NCBI RefSeq assembly: GCF_001949145.1
Contig: NW_019091574.1
Span: forward strand, 219,722-230,384
DNA: 10,663 nt
Direction: 5' to 3'
Source: Acanthaster planci
Taxonomy: Eukaryota; Echinodermata; Asteroidea; Valvatida; Acanthasteridae
This document shows positions 1 to 7,475 of the stretch, in pieces; positions within the stretch are counted from its first letter, which is position 1, and every line of letters begins with the position of its first letter. The notes below the pieces were generated by a model. It was given only the letters and a program-made list of their open reading frames with translations, was not told where the DNA came from and made no database searches. The position numbers and the translations under genes were made by a program.

Positions 1-103
1 TTGAGCCAAGTGGAGATCTCCAATAAACCAAAATTTGAGAGTGACACAGGAACCCCAAAATTTGGCCTCACCGCCTCACTTTCTCTCGTCACCGGGAATT
101 ACA

Positions 104-457
104 CTACATTGGTATCAACTCCCAATTTCTATAATTGTCTCCGAAGCGCCTAATTCTTCGGATGTCCACTTCTTCCATCACCCGTGGGTTAATATACGCT
201 TTAATCGCGGTGATCAAATCCTTTTGTAATATTTTTCCTTTGGCGCCCAGGGCCGTAAATTCTATGTCGTTATCTTGAGCTATTTTTAAAAGCTGAACCG
301 CTTTTACGAGTTCCGACTTTGTTTGTTGTTTACGCTTTGGTGTCGGTAAAAGAATGTCATATCGTTTAATAAAATCGGCCAAGAACGATTTTTTCAAGCG
401 CCTAAAGCCCGAAAAAAAAACAGGTTGGCGTTGCGGTCTAGTAGTTTCTGTATCCAT
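104..457 (-). CDS. Hypothetical 117-residue lysine-rich protein, SAP-like
   Basis: I do not recognise this protein. The frame opens with an ATG in good context (G at -3, G at +4) and ends in TAG. It is basic and has no signal peptide or membrane segment. Two stretches look like helix-extended-helix (SAP-like) units: about residues 26-57, containing LPTPKRKQQTKSELVKAV, and about residues 58-89, containing KGKILQKDLITAIKAYI. The composition is protein-like, with amphipathic helices and few Cys or Trp, and this is the main reason to take it as more than a chance frame. If the reading is right it could be a nucleic-acid-binding protein or a fragment of a mobile-element or virus-like ORF. The function is inference only. 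It lies 83 bp from the fold-back element at 541 and may be debris from the same mobile-element-rich neighbourhood. Confidence 0.35.
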   Translation of the reverse strand: MDTETTRPQRQPVFFSGFRRLKKSFLADFIKRYDILLPTPKRKQQTKSELVKAVQLLKIAQDNDIEFTALGAKGKILQKDLITAIKAYINPRVMEEVDIRRIRRFGDNYRNWELIPM

Positions 458-540
458 ACCTTTTTTATATGTAGATTTTTTAATTTAAACTCATTTTTGC
501 TTGAAGACCCAGACCAAAAGCATAGTCTCTTTGTAACCGT

Positions 541-837
541 AGTAGTAGAGACTGGTACGCAATGGACACGCTCCGACCTTCCATCATCGTTCCTTTTCGC
601 GGTAATCGGAAACTAAGTCACGGCAAAATTGGAACGTGGGTTTTTAAGGGCGAGATGGTTTCAGATGTTTTCGAGTTGCCGAGGGTGAAATGGCTTCATA
701 AAATTTTAAAAAGTGGGTCGCAGGTGTTGGGGGGTTTCGATTTTGCTGTGTTTTAGTTTGGGTATTTTGGAGTAAACTGCATGGGGGACGATGATTGAAG
801 GTCGGTTGGGGTCTTGTGCGTACCGGTCTCTACTACT
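541..837. mobile_element. Fold-back / MITE-like element, 297 bp, long imperfect inverted arms
   Basis: The outer arms 541-593 and 785-837 are inverted copies. By hand alignment about 43 of 53 positions match, including a perfect 12-bp end (AGTAGTAGAGAC), then GGTACGCA, CCGACCTT and ATCATCGT. After a short gap of unequal length the inversion resumes at 610-635 against 734-759 (AAACTAA...CAC...GCAAAAT...AAC). Each arm is therefore about 100 bp and the unique centre is about 100 bp. No transposase frame is present, so it would be non-autonomous. I could not find a convincing target-site duplication next to 541 or 837, so the superfamily is open. Confidence 0.65.
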
Positions 838-1409
838 CATAATGTGTGCTCACATTTTATGCCAAGCCGCAGAAAATTCAACACTCAATAAAAACACAGA
901 ATGGTACATAGCACTTGATGAAAAGTTCCTTGTACAGAGTGAAATTTTACGGTATTAGTAAAGGCTTAAGAAGAACCTTAACTTGGGCCCTCCGTTTCAC
1001 GAATTTTTCTTTGTACATTTCCTTGTGTAAAAACGAAGGACGAGTAATATTTATTAAAACTAGGCCCTATTTTATATATTGCAAAATATGTTGTAACATA
1101 CATGTACACGGATAGCGTTTAAATATTAAATTGCGGTATGCAGAAAGACCGAAAAATTTGCAATACAGACTTTCTGTACGGTTTTTATCTTGCCTTTTTT
1201 TTCTTAAACGCGTTTTGCCCATTGCGCGTCGCCCTGTTCGTTTGACGTTTTAGCGCGTCTATAGACTAATCCAATCAGACTCTACCTAGTTCGTAAGTGG
1301 CTTCGTCACAGAGGCGGACGCGCCAAGACTTGCAGGCTCCCTCAGTTGGGCGATCGCTGAAGTTGTTGCGTTAACTTCCGGTTCCATAGTTCCATGTAAA
1401 CGGTGATCA
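838..1409. other. No gene seen; AT-rich, then CpG-containing from about 1200
   Basis: No frame here has protein-like composition. The first part is AT-rich. A weak hairpin pairs CAGAAAG at 1141 with CTTTCTG at 1170. From about 1200 the sequence becomes GC-richer and holds many CG dinucleotides (ACGCG, GCGCG, TCGCCC), leading into the promoter-like block that follows. Confidence 0.4.
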
Positions 1410-1560
1410 GTGTGCAGTGCACGTGCAGTGGGCCCAGTTTCAACTGAAGTGACGTCACACCGGATAACTGCGGTGGCACCGCACTCACACGCACATTTGT
1501 CAGCTTGACGCGAGCGTGTATTTGGCAAATCACGACATCCTATTGGTCAAAGAGGAAAGG
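1410..1560 (+). promoter_or_regulatory. Promoter-like block: E-box, CRE, inverted CCAAT
   Basis: Three known transcription-factor sites lie within about 130 bp of CpG-containing sequence: an E-box CACGTG at 1420-1425, a perfect cAMP-response element TGACGTCA at 1450-1457, and ATTGG (inverted CCAAT) at 1542-1546. No TATA box is evident. Close grouping of CRE and CCAAT in a CpG-rich stretch is typical of animal core promoters, but each site is short enough to occur by chance. The orientation is inferred from the ORF starting at 1657. A divergent promoter is equally possible. Confidence 0.3.
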
Positions 1561-1656
1561 AACACGCGCGTACCACCTGCCCACGAGTGTTACACCACCG
1601 AAGTAATGTCTTCTTACTATTACAATATATTAGCTAGAAAATTCTCTGCACAAGGA

Positions 1657-1872
1657 ATGGCTCGCGTGCACACGCTTCCCATCTTGTTCTTTATTCTTCT
1701 GGTGCGTTATTACATGCACGCCTTTTTAGGTGCCCGGACGCCGACACCAAGCTCCCTGTCACCTGCAGTAAACAACAGGACTGGCCATCACCAGCTGACG
1801 CCGGAAATGACGAAAGAGTCTTCAAGAGCCGAGAAGAAAAGCTTGGTAAAAGTAAAAAGGAACCCAAGATGA
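1657..1872 (+). CDS. Possible small secreted protein, 71 residues
   Basis: The frame is open from 1516, but the ATG at 1657 has the better context (G at -3, G at +4) and starts a signal-peptide-like sequence: MAR, then a hydrophobic core LPILFFILLV, then a small-residue region (LGA) as a possible cleavage site near residue 26. The mature part would be hydrophilic, with one N-glycosylation sequon (NRT), and ends in a basic tail with dibasic pairs (EKK, VKRNPR). It has no cysteines. It could instead be the first coding exon of a longer gene. I do not recognise it. Support is only the signal-like start, the Kozak context and the promoter-like block upstream, so a chance ORF remains likely. Confidence 0.25.
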   Translation: MARVHTLPILFFILLVRYYMHAFLGARTPTPSSLSPAVNNRTGHHQLTPEMTKESSRAEKKSLVKVKRNPR

Positions 1873-1944
1873 AGAGATTCTGAGCTTCATCGTGCTGGAA
1901 AAGTAACGATTGAGTATTACTAGTCATGGATCGAAGACCAGTAA

Positions 1945-2304
1945 TTCAATGGCCTTTACGGGAATTATATGATTTTTTAACGATACTGTTCATCGAGTAC
2001 GGGTACCTCGAACGCTGGAATACAATTTTATATCGCGATTCAGTGATCGATGTTGCATGCAGGATGACGGTTCAGGTGTCGCGGAATAAACAGGAAGGTC
2101 TTGAAACCAAGACTAGGAATACATTGGCGTTTCGCGTTCGTAAATTGGCTAAGACCTGCGAATGTGTAGGTCGAGTATTGGTCTGCGAGGATTGACTTTC
2201 TTCTACAGTTGTATTTCAATGGTCGTAACGGGATTCACTGGATTTTGTTTCATTGAGTACTGTTAATCGAGTACGAGTATATCGATACTCTAGTATGATT
2301 TTAT
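1945..2304. repeat. Diverged direct duplication, about 88 bp, offset 270 bp
   Basis: Segments 1945-2031 and 2215-2304 align end to end. They share TTCAATGG, ACGGGA, GATTTT, then ACTGTT-ATCGAGTACG, and finish with ATTTTAT. Reading frames are not kept: the second copy has a stop where the first is open. The 89-codon frame starting at 1926 is therefore not supported as a gene. The pair looks like two old units of a dispersed or tandem repeat with a period near 270 bp. Confidence 0.6.
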
Positions 2305-2373
2305 TCAGCGTATTTTTTGCAGCTTGAGTACAAAAACTGTTGTTCCAGTACAAGTACTTGGAAATTCGAGTAC
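1993..2373. repeat. Cluster of GAGTAC motifs
   Basis: GAGTAC occurs at 1995, 2255, 2269, 2326 and 2368, usually as TCGAGTAC or GAGTACAAGTA. Near versions occur between them (CGAGTATATCG, CCAGTACAAGTACTTG). Five copies of a hexamer in under 400 bp is far above the chance expectation of roughly one per 4 kb. The cluster overlaps the 270-bp duplication and extends beyond its second copy, so duplication alone does not explain it. Confidence 0.5.
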
Positions 2374-2512
2374 AAGTAAGGCGCGAGTGCTTAAAAAATA
2401 GTGCCTGAGTAGTACTACAACACTGCTTATCATCCATCTTTGCACGCAAAGTCAGCGTGAAGCTTTGGTCCTCTTAGGTTGCAAAGAACAAGCATCACAG
2501 GTGATGAAGTGA

Positions 2513-2664
2513 ACCTATTACATGTATATGACAATGTCGATTTATTATGTAATGTAGTGGATCTATTTTGGATGTTGTATATCTATTATATGATGTTGTC
2601 TATCAGTTGCGCGATGTAGTCAACCTATTAGGTGATCTTTATCATTCCATGATGTTGTGTTGTC
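2513..2664. repeat. Degenerate tandem repeat, about 7 units of 21 bp
   Basis: Units start at 2513 (27 bp), 2540, 2561 (20 bp), 2581, 2602, 2623 and 2644. The others are 21 bp. The consensus is close to ATCTATTATATGATGTTGTC. Two features recur in phase: an ATCTATT-like start and GATGTTGT or GATGTAGT in the second half. Units differ at many positions, which indicates an old minisatellite. No open frame follows the period. Confidence 0.6.
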
Positions 2665-3036
2665 AATATATAAATTGTGCAACCTTCGAAAGTTGAAGTA
2701 TACAGCATTTTGAAGTTGAAGTGGGCCTATAACGTTAAAAGTTTCTTTAAAAAGTCGTTTATAAAAATTTAATCACGACAGTGAAAGTTGAACAAAACGT
2801 TTGCCTTGTAAGGGAAGGTTAAACTTGAAGGATCAACTACAAAAGTGCAGTGCAAAGCACTTAGACAAAATACGATGGAGTCAATTCAAAATTCATTGTC
2901 GCGCAGGCGCTTGGGGCAGAGTTGTGTATGCAGAAGATTGCAGAAGAACAAACTGACAGGTGTATGTTCCAGTGCACTTGGTCACATAATGCACATAATA
3001 GCTGAGAGCCATTTTTTTTTGTTTCAAAAATCTGAA
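2665..3036. other. No gene seen
   Basis: AT-rich sequence with scattered AAGTTGAA repeats (2690-2830) and a run of ten Ts at 3012-3021. The overlapping frames on both strands at 2845-3093 are low-complexity in character and have no recognisable domain. Confidence 0.4.
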
Positions 3037-3132
3037 GCTCGCGCTCCTCTCTCTATCCGTCGCGAGCAGAAGCACCCCCTCATCGGTTGACAAAAGCCGT
3101 GTTGGTCGGGAGTGTTAATTGTGTTGGTAAGT
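3037..3132 (+). other. Possible 5' UTR exon end: hairpin plus splice donor
   Basis: GCTCGCG at 3037-3043 pairs perfectly with CGCGAGC at 3061-3067 around a pyrimidine-rich 17-nt loop (CTCCTCTCTCTATC). A splice donor with full GTAAGT consensus follows at 3127-3132. The stretch between is GC-richer than its surroundings. This could be a non-coding first exon whose intron begins at 3127. No partner acceptor or coding exon can be assigned, so it remains a suggestion. Confidence 0.18.
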
Positions 3133-3211
3133 TTTCGACCGTGGTGTGTACATTTCCTGCTCTATCGTGAACCACCGAAGTTCATTTGCGACCAAAGGAG
3201 CCTCCGTCACT

Positions 3212-3228
3212 AAAAAAAAAAAAAAAAA
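3212..3228 (+). repeat. Poly(A) tract, 17 A
   Basis: An uninterrupted run of 17 A follows GC-balanced sequence ending in GCCTCCGTCACT. It could be the 3' end of a retroposed copy (SINE or processed transcript) inserted on the plus strand. I saw no target-site duplication and no AATAAA just upstream, so a simple homopolymer is equally possible. Confidence 0.5.
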
Positions 3229-4774
3229 TAGCTCCCTATCTTGGTCGAACTCAAGGCCCATAACAGTACAGCTCTGTTTGGAGGGGGGCGTCATGTGCAC
3301 CCCTTCACAATGGTCGAGTTCGGGCGTCTGTTCTTAACACGGGTTTCTTGTTCTTGCGCTCGAACGGCGGGAGCACGACTCAAGAACACTGTTCTCGGAA
3401 CAGGATCACACACCACCTTCTCGTCAGGGTTTTACAGGAATACACGGAAAAACTCGTGATATTTTTATTATTGAACAGCTGCAAAAAGTAGAGAGATTGC
3501 TTACAAAGCCACAGACAATGGGAATTTTTGTAATGATTGACATCGTAAAACAACGTTTATCCATCAGCAGTATTATATTGGCACATTAGGCATGCCTTAA
3601 TGCACAACGTGAAAAATATAAAAAACCAAACTGTGTTGATCATAATAGTAATCGACCTTGCTGAGTTTACCTGCCAGTATGACAGATTATTTTGTCTCAC
3701 CATTTGAGCAGTCTCCTTTGGCTGGTTGTGGTCTGTTCCACCCAGTTCCTTTTCTGGATTTTCCATTTCTAGCATCATTTTACCGGTGATAGCGGCGGAA
3801 ACACAATGAAAATTGGCCTCAGACCAACAGCGCTGAGCATGTACAAAATGTACACATAGGGCGTCAGTGAGACTCGCCTGTTTTATTATTAATGATTAAA
3901 TTGTTTATGCGTATGTAAACGAATTTGAAATTAGGTACATGCGGGCGATGGCGCTACGTTCTCATCGCAGTAGCACCTATTAAAAGAACGACCTTATCTT
4001 CTCGTTGCAGATATAAATCTCCACTGTCAAATTAGCAAGCGCAATCATTCTGTGGAATCAACATGAAACGTGCAGCAGAGAAAGGGTCCCAAGACGTAGT
4101 TAGCTTTCCCAAAATACATGTAATTCTTTTGTCTAAACGATTAGGCCCTACCTCTTTTACAAGGATAAACTGCTCTTTCCTTTAACTTTCTGTAGGGCCT
4201 ATTGATTTCCATTCCTTATAATATACACCAACACATGGGCGAATCTTTTTTCCGTATTTTAATCAAAGCTAGTTTATGGTCTGCTTGGCACCCAACATTT
4301 TTAAGGTACAATCAGCTCTTGTATTGGGAATTATAAAATTTAAGATATCCAGTCAGTAAAATTAATTCTGTAGGTTATTTTTCGTGTAAAAAGTCCAGCA
4401 GTGAACATATAGAGTTACATCCCGGTATCAACTTTGCAAAACAGGGCGGCAGGGTGTAAAACAAAAACGGGAGTGAATTTTGAGAGCACACACTAAATAC
4501 AGGTTCCATAAACCCAAAGCAAAAGATTCTAAGGATTCCCTCCCACATGCATTTTCGATCCCATCTCAATGCACATCCGTTTTAATACTGCATCAAGTAC
4601 ATGGACACTGCACAATGTTGTTCCTTCAAAACAAATAATTCGCTATCATAAAGAAATTTTACCGAGGCTCAAAGTGACCACCCGCGTTTCAGGTGCGTAG
4701 CTGCTTTTTTTTTAAGATGGGGGTGCCAGTATGAATAAATTTTTCCCCCGTTTTAATAGTAAAAATTAAGCAGA
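3229..4774. other. No supported gene in about 1.5 kb
   Basis: The first 200 bp are GC-balanced and contain a near-palindrome AGAACACTGTTCT at 3383-3395, the half-sites of a steroid-type element but with 1-nt instead of 3-nt spacing. A minus-strand frame at 3557-3778 has a hydrophilic N-terminus (PEKELGG...KETAQMV) followed by a hydrophobic stretch and contains donor-like GTGAGA and GTAAAC sites. It could be one exon but matches nothing I know. The rest (3800-4774) is AT-rich, intron- or intergenic-like, with TAGGGCCTA-type motifs near 4143 and 4194. Confidence 0.35.
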
Positions 4775-4972
4775 TTAAAGGCGCCTTCCCATATGCGCGT
4801 CAACACTTGCGCCAAGCGTTGCGTATCTGTCAAAATCGCTCCCTGAGTGATTTTGACGGTCGAACGCAACGCACACGCCTGTTACGTTAATGGCTCGATT
4901 ATGGTGTCCGTGAAAGTGAAACGCATCGTGTACGCGAAGCAGCCAATAAACGTACATGGAAAGGTGCCTTAA
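4775..4972. mobile_element. TTAA-flanked MITE, 198 bp with target duplications
   Basis: TTAA at 4775-4778 and TTAA at 4969-4972 flank a 190-bp element. Its ends are inverted: AGGCGCCTTCCCATATGCG on the left against GGCACCTTTCCATGTACG read in from the right. Inside, 4816-4840 and 4846-4872 form a second, larger inverted repeat (GCGTTGCGT...CTGTCAAAATCGCT) around a 5-nt loop. The element is rich in CG compared with its AT-rich flanks. TTAA target sites are known for piggyBac and Kolobok DNA transposons, and ends starting AGG would suit Kolobok in my recollection. With no transposase it is non-autonomous. The open frame that spans it on the minus strand is incidental. Confidence 0.7.
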
Positions 4973-5079
4973 TGGCAAATTTGGGAATCACGCATCTTTG
5001 GATCTGGGCAGTCATTCCGTACACGTATACTTTTAATAAAATTTCCGTTGGAAGGTGAGGGCATAGGCTTATCTACGGA

Positions 5080-5087
5080 TGACGTCA
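5080..5087. promoter_or_regulatory. Perfect CRE palindrome TGACGTCA
   Basis: Second copy in the window of the full 8-bp cAMP-response element. No promoter-like context, CCAAT box or plausible ORF accompanies it. The 109-codon frame across it runs through a tandem repeat and is not protein-like. A chance match or an isolated enhancer element are both possible. Confidence 0.2.
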
Positions 5088-5191
5088 CATTATGCACTTT
5101 CCCTAGTCTCGAGCCATCGGGGAACACGTCATTAGTACACAGGTCTCTCGTTGAGGAGAAACAGATGGGGACACCGCGGAGACGCTTGGGT

Positions 5192-5304
5192 TATTACATA
5201 ATCGGTCGATTGTTATCACAGTATCGGCTGGTATTACATTATCGGCCGATTTTTAGTACATTATTGACTAGTATTACATTATTGACCGATTGTTACATCC
5301 TCGG
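5192..5304. repeat. Composite tandem repeat, 40-bp period, about 2.8 units
   Basis: Units start at 5192, 5232 and 5272, an exact 40-bp period. Each has two related halves: a 22-bp half of the form TATTACAT-ATCGGCCGAT-GT and an 18-bp half of the form TATCACAGTATCGGCTGG. The repeat probably arose by duplication of an ancestral unit of about 20 bp and then of the dimer. The middle unit carries the perfect palindrome ATCGGCCGAT at 5241-5250. Units differ by a few changes each. The third is cut short where the adjoining palindrome begins. Confidence 0.8.
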
Positions 5305-5312
5305 ATGTAACA
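5291..5312. repeat. Perfect 22-bp palindrome, 10-bp stem, 2-nt loop
   Basis: TGTTACATCC at 5291-5300 is exactly complementary to GGATGTAACA at 5303-5312, with TC between. It overlaps the third 40-bp unit and marks the end of the array. There is no T-run after it, and nothing suggests a bacterial-type terminator. It may be a replication-slippage or fold-back product that ended the array, or a protein-binding palindrome. Confidence 0.75.
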
Positions 5313-6044
5313 GCCTACTTGCAATCAAACAGGATTTAACTTTGTCAGATTCTTGGGTTGTTTTTCCCTCCACTTAAGCGAAGCGATAGACGGCTTGAAT
5401 GCAAACCTCAATACATACCACAGTGTTGACGATAGTACAAAAAACGAAAGAACTCCTACACTGTAAAAAATAATTCTGTAAAATTACAGAAAATGACAGG
5501 TCAACTGAGTTGCCAGACTTCTCCCGTTTGTTTAATTTAGTTTTATTTTGTAAGGTATAATACATGAGTTTTGTTGCGTTTACAAGCACGTTTGTTTTAT
5601 GATATACAAAGGCAACTATATTCTCATAAAACTTGTCCTCTGTCAAATACCAGCACACCTGTTTTCAATAACCCATTTAATATCGATTATTTCATGTAAA
5701 CGAAAATGTTAATTTTTCCAAAAACATGTGGGATGTTTTCTTTAAAATCATCAAATGTTAATTTATTGTCTGCCTTTATTTGTTCTTGCAATTCATGCTT
5801 GTTTTTTCCATTGATCTGAACAATTTTTTGTTGAACTAGCGGTTGTTTTAGGATTAAACAGTTCATATGTATTACTTTTTACAAAGCAATGTCAGTCAAT
5901 TTGCATGTTTTTATAATATTTTTACACACAACGTCAGTAAAATTAGAAACACCACAACACATCAAGGAACCGTATTTTAATCTCTTTCTAACTGTATTTT
6001 TACAAGCCCAAAAGTGGAGGCAAGAACAGGAAAAATGTTAATTT
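5313..6044. other. No gene seen; AT-rich, contains a short MITE-like fragment
   Basis: Low-complexity, AT-rich sequence with no frame of protein-like composition. The minus-strand frame at 5374-5658 is Phe/Tyr/Val-rich, as expected of translated AT-rich DNA. The only structured part is the palindromic piece near 5456-5510, described separately. Confidence 0.4.
5456..5510. repeat. MITE-like fragment with TTCTGTAA/TTACAGAA palindrome
   Basis: TTCTGTAA at 5474-5481 is exactly complementary to TTACAGAA at 5484-5491, with AA between, preceded by ACACTGTAAAAAATAA. Strings of this type (CACTGTAAAA... with TTACAG palindromes) are familiar to me from dispersed repeats in aquatic animal genomes, but I cannot confirm a family. 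Neither end nor a target duplication can be defined here. Confidence 0.35.
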
Positions 6045-7350
6045 GAAATATGCTGACATACACTGAGACTCTAAAATTAAGAAAAAAATAAATTGTTTGA
6101 AAAGTAAAGTAATAAAGAAATAACATTTTACATGTACTTTTTCCATGCCTGAAACACGTTTCTGATTTGAGCATTTACTGACACGCACTGGGCGTTTGCT
6201 AACCACTATGAAAGTACATTTGGCCATGTCGAATAGAAATAATTACCCGACACACACTGGGTGCTTCAAAATCCAAATACATTTTCCATGTACTTTTCTA
6301 CATGACTGGAACAGTTTTCTTAACTTATACTGGGTGTCTAAAAAACCAAAATTTAAAACAAGGCATGTACCTTTGACCATGTGGGATTGATATAAATACC
6401 TGACACGCTGGGTGTGTAAAAGTCAAAAATAAAAGAAAAGAAAAACATGCTTTCCATGAACTTTTTTCTAGAACTGTTTCCTGACAGCACTTGGTGTCTG
6501 AGTATAAAAATACATTTTACAAGAACTTTGTCCACGTCTGATTTGAGCATTTTACTGACACACTGGGTGACTGATAACCACTATGGAAAAAAAAGATTAA
6601 AATTACCTTTGGCCATGTTGGATCGAAATAATTACCTGACACACAATGGGTGCTTCAAAATCCACACAAAGAAAAAACACATTTTCCATGTACTTTTTTC
6701 ATTACTGGAACAGTTTTCTTAACTTACACTGGGTGACTGAATTAAAACATGACCATGTTTGATTGACACACTGGGTGTCTGAAAATAAAAAAAAGAAAAA
6801 AATGTTTTCTATAAACCTTAGTTTTTTTAATTTCTGGAAAGATTTCCTGACACACAATCGGTGTCTGATAACAAATATGACGAAAAAAAAGTATCTTCAA
6901 CCACGTGGCATTGAAATAATTACCTAACCTGTGTCTGAAGATCAAAATAGAGGAAAAACAACGTAATTTTGTACTTTTTAAAATTCTGGAACCCCTTCCT
7001 AAGCTGACACACACTCAGTGTCTGATAACTAATATAAAAAGCATTTTACATGGACTTTGCTCCATGAAAGAAAGACAAAATATCTTCACACATCCTGGGT
7101 GACTGAAATAAAAAAGTATTAAAAAAATACATGTACCTTTTCTTGGTGAGATTGAAATTATTTGCTGACACTGGGGGGGGTCGAAAAAACCTCCAAAAAT
7201 GACTTTCACTTGTTCCTTTTGCCCATGTCTGATTCGAGCACTTTACTAACACACACTGGATGTCTTATATAAAAAAAATACATTTACAAGTACCTTTGAC
7301 AATGTGGGATCTAGATGATTACCTGACACATACTGGGTGTCTGGAAATCA
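6045..7350. repeat. Diverged tandem array, about 17 units of about 78 bp, three subtypes
   Basis: A core close to TGACACACTGGGTGTCTGA recurs near 6050, 6180, 6248, 6318, 6400, 6480, 6553, 6635, 6720, 6763, 6848, 6922, 7001, 7087, 7164, 7249 and 7323. Spacing is mostly 68-86 bp. Between cores lie an A-rich spacer, an ACATTTTCCATGTACTTTT-like block and one of three variable segments: T1 (TCTGATTTGAGCATTTACTG), T2 (CATGTGGGATTGAAATAATT) or T3 (CATGACTGGAACAGTTTTCT). Several short frames cross the array on both strands and repeat the same fragments. They are translated repeat, not genes. A related T3-like piece lies at 7656-7680, beyond the array. Confidence 0.8.
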
Positions 7351-7475
7351 AAATAAATATGGAACACTTTAGATGTTGGCTTTCCCCATGTGATGGAAAT
7401 ATGGCAAAATGAATTTTGACAAAACAAATAGCTCTGATATGTGCCAGGATTTAATGTACCTCAGTCAAGTCTTAC
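7351..7475. other. 3' flank of the zinc-finger pseudogene; no feature
   Basis: On the minus strand this follows the TAA stop at 7476-7478. I saw no AATAAA poly(A) signal on the minus strand before the repeat array starts. Confidence 0.3.

Noticed and set aside
1141-1176. CAGAAAG/CTTTCTG hairpin
   Set aside because: A 7-bp stem with a 22-nt loop in AT-rich DNA is expected by chance. There is no flanking structure.
1286-1528. 80-codon minus-strand frame in the CpG-containing stretch
   Set aside because: It begins at TTG and not ATG, and is Ala/Thr-rich in the way that GC-rich non-coding DNA translates.
1926-2195. 89-codon plus-strand frame beginning MDRRPVIQWPL
   Set aside because: The duplicated copy at 2215 has a stop in the matching frame, so the similarity is not maintained at the protein level.
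3383-3395. AGAACACTGTTCT as a steroid receptor element
   Set aside because: The half-sites are separated by 1 nt, while the known element needs 3 nt.
3557-3778. Minus-strand 73-codon frame with a hydrophobic C-terminal half
   Set aside because: It might be an exon, but there is no recognisable family and no convincing acceptor, so it is mentioned only in the stretch description.
5048-5377. 109-codon plus-strand frame
   Set aside because: It passes through the 40-bp tandem repeat and the palindrome, and has no domain or coding-like composition.
6447-6722. 91-codon frame inside the repeat array, and similar frames nearby on both strands
   Set aside because: The translations repeat the same fragments (such as GCFKI) because the DNA is tandemly repeated, and stops differ from unit to unit.
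6045-7350. CRISPR-like array
   Set aside because: Repeats are diverged and of unequal spacing, spacers are A-rich low-complexity sequence, and the context is animal nuclear DNA.
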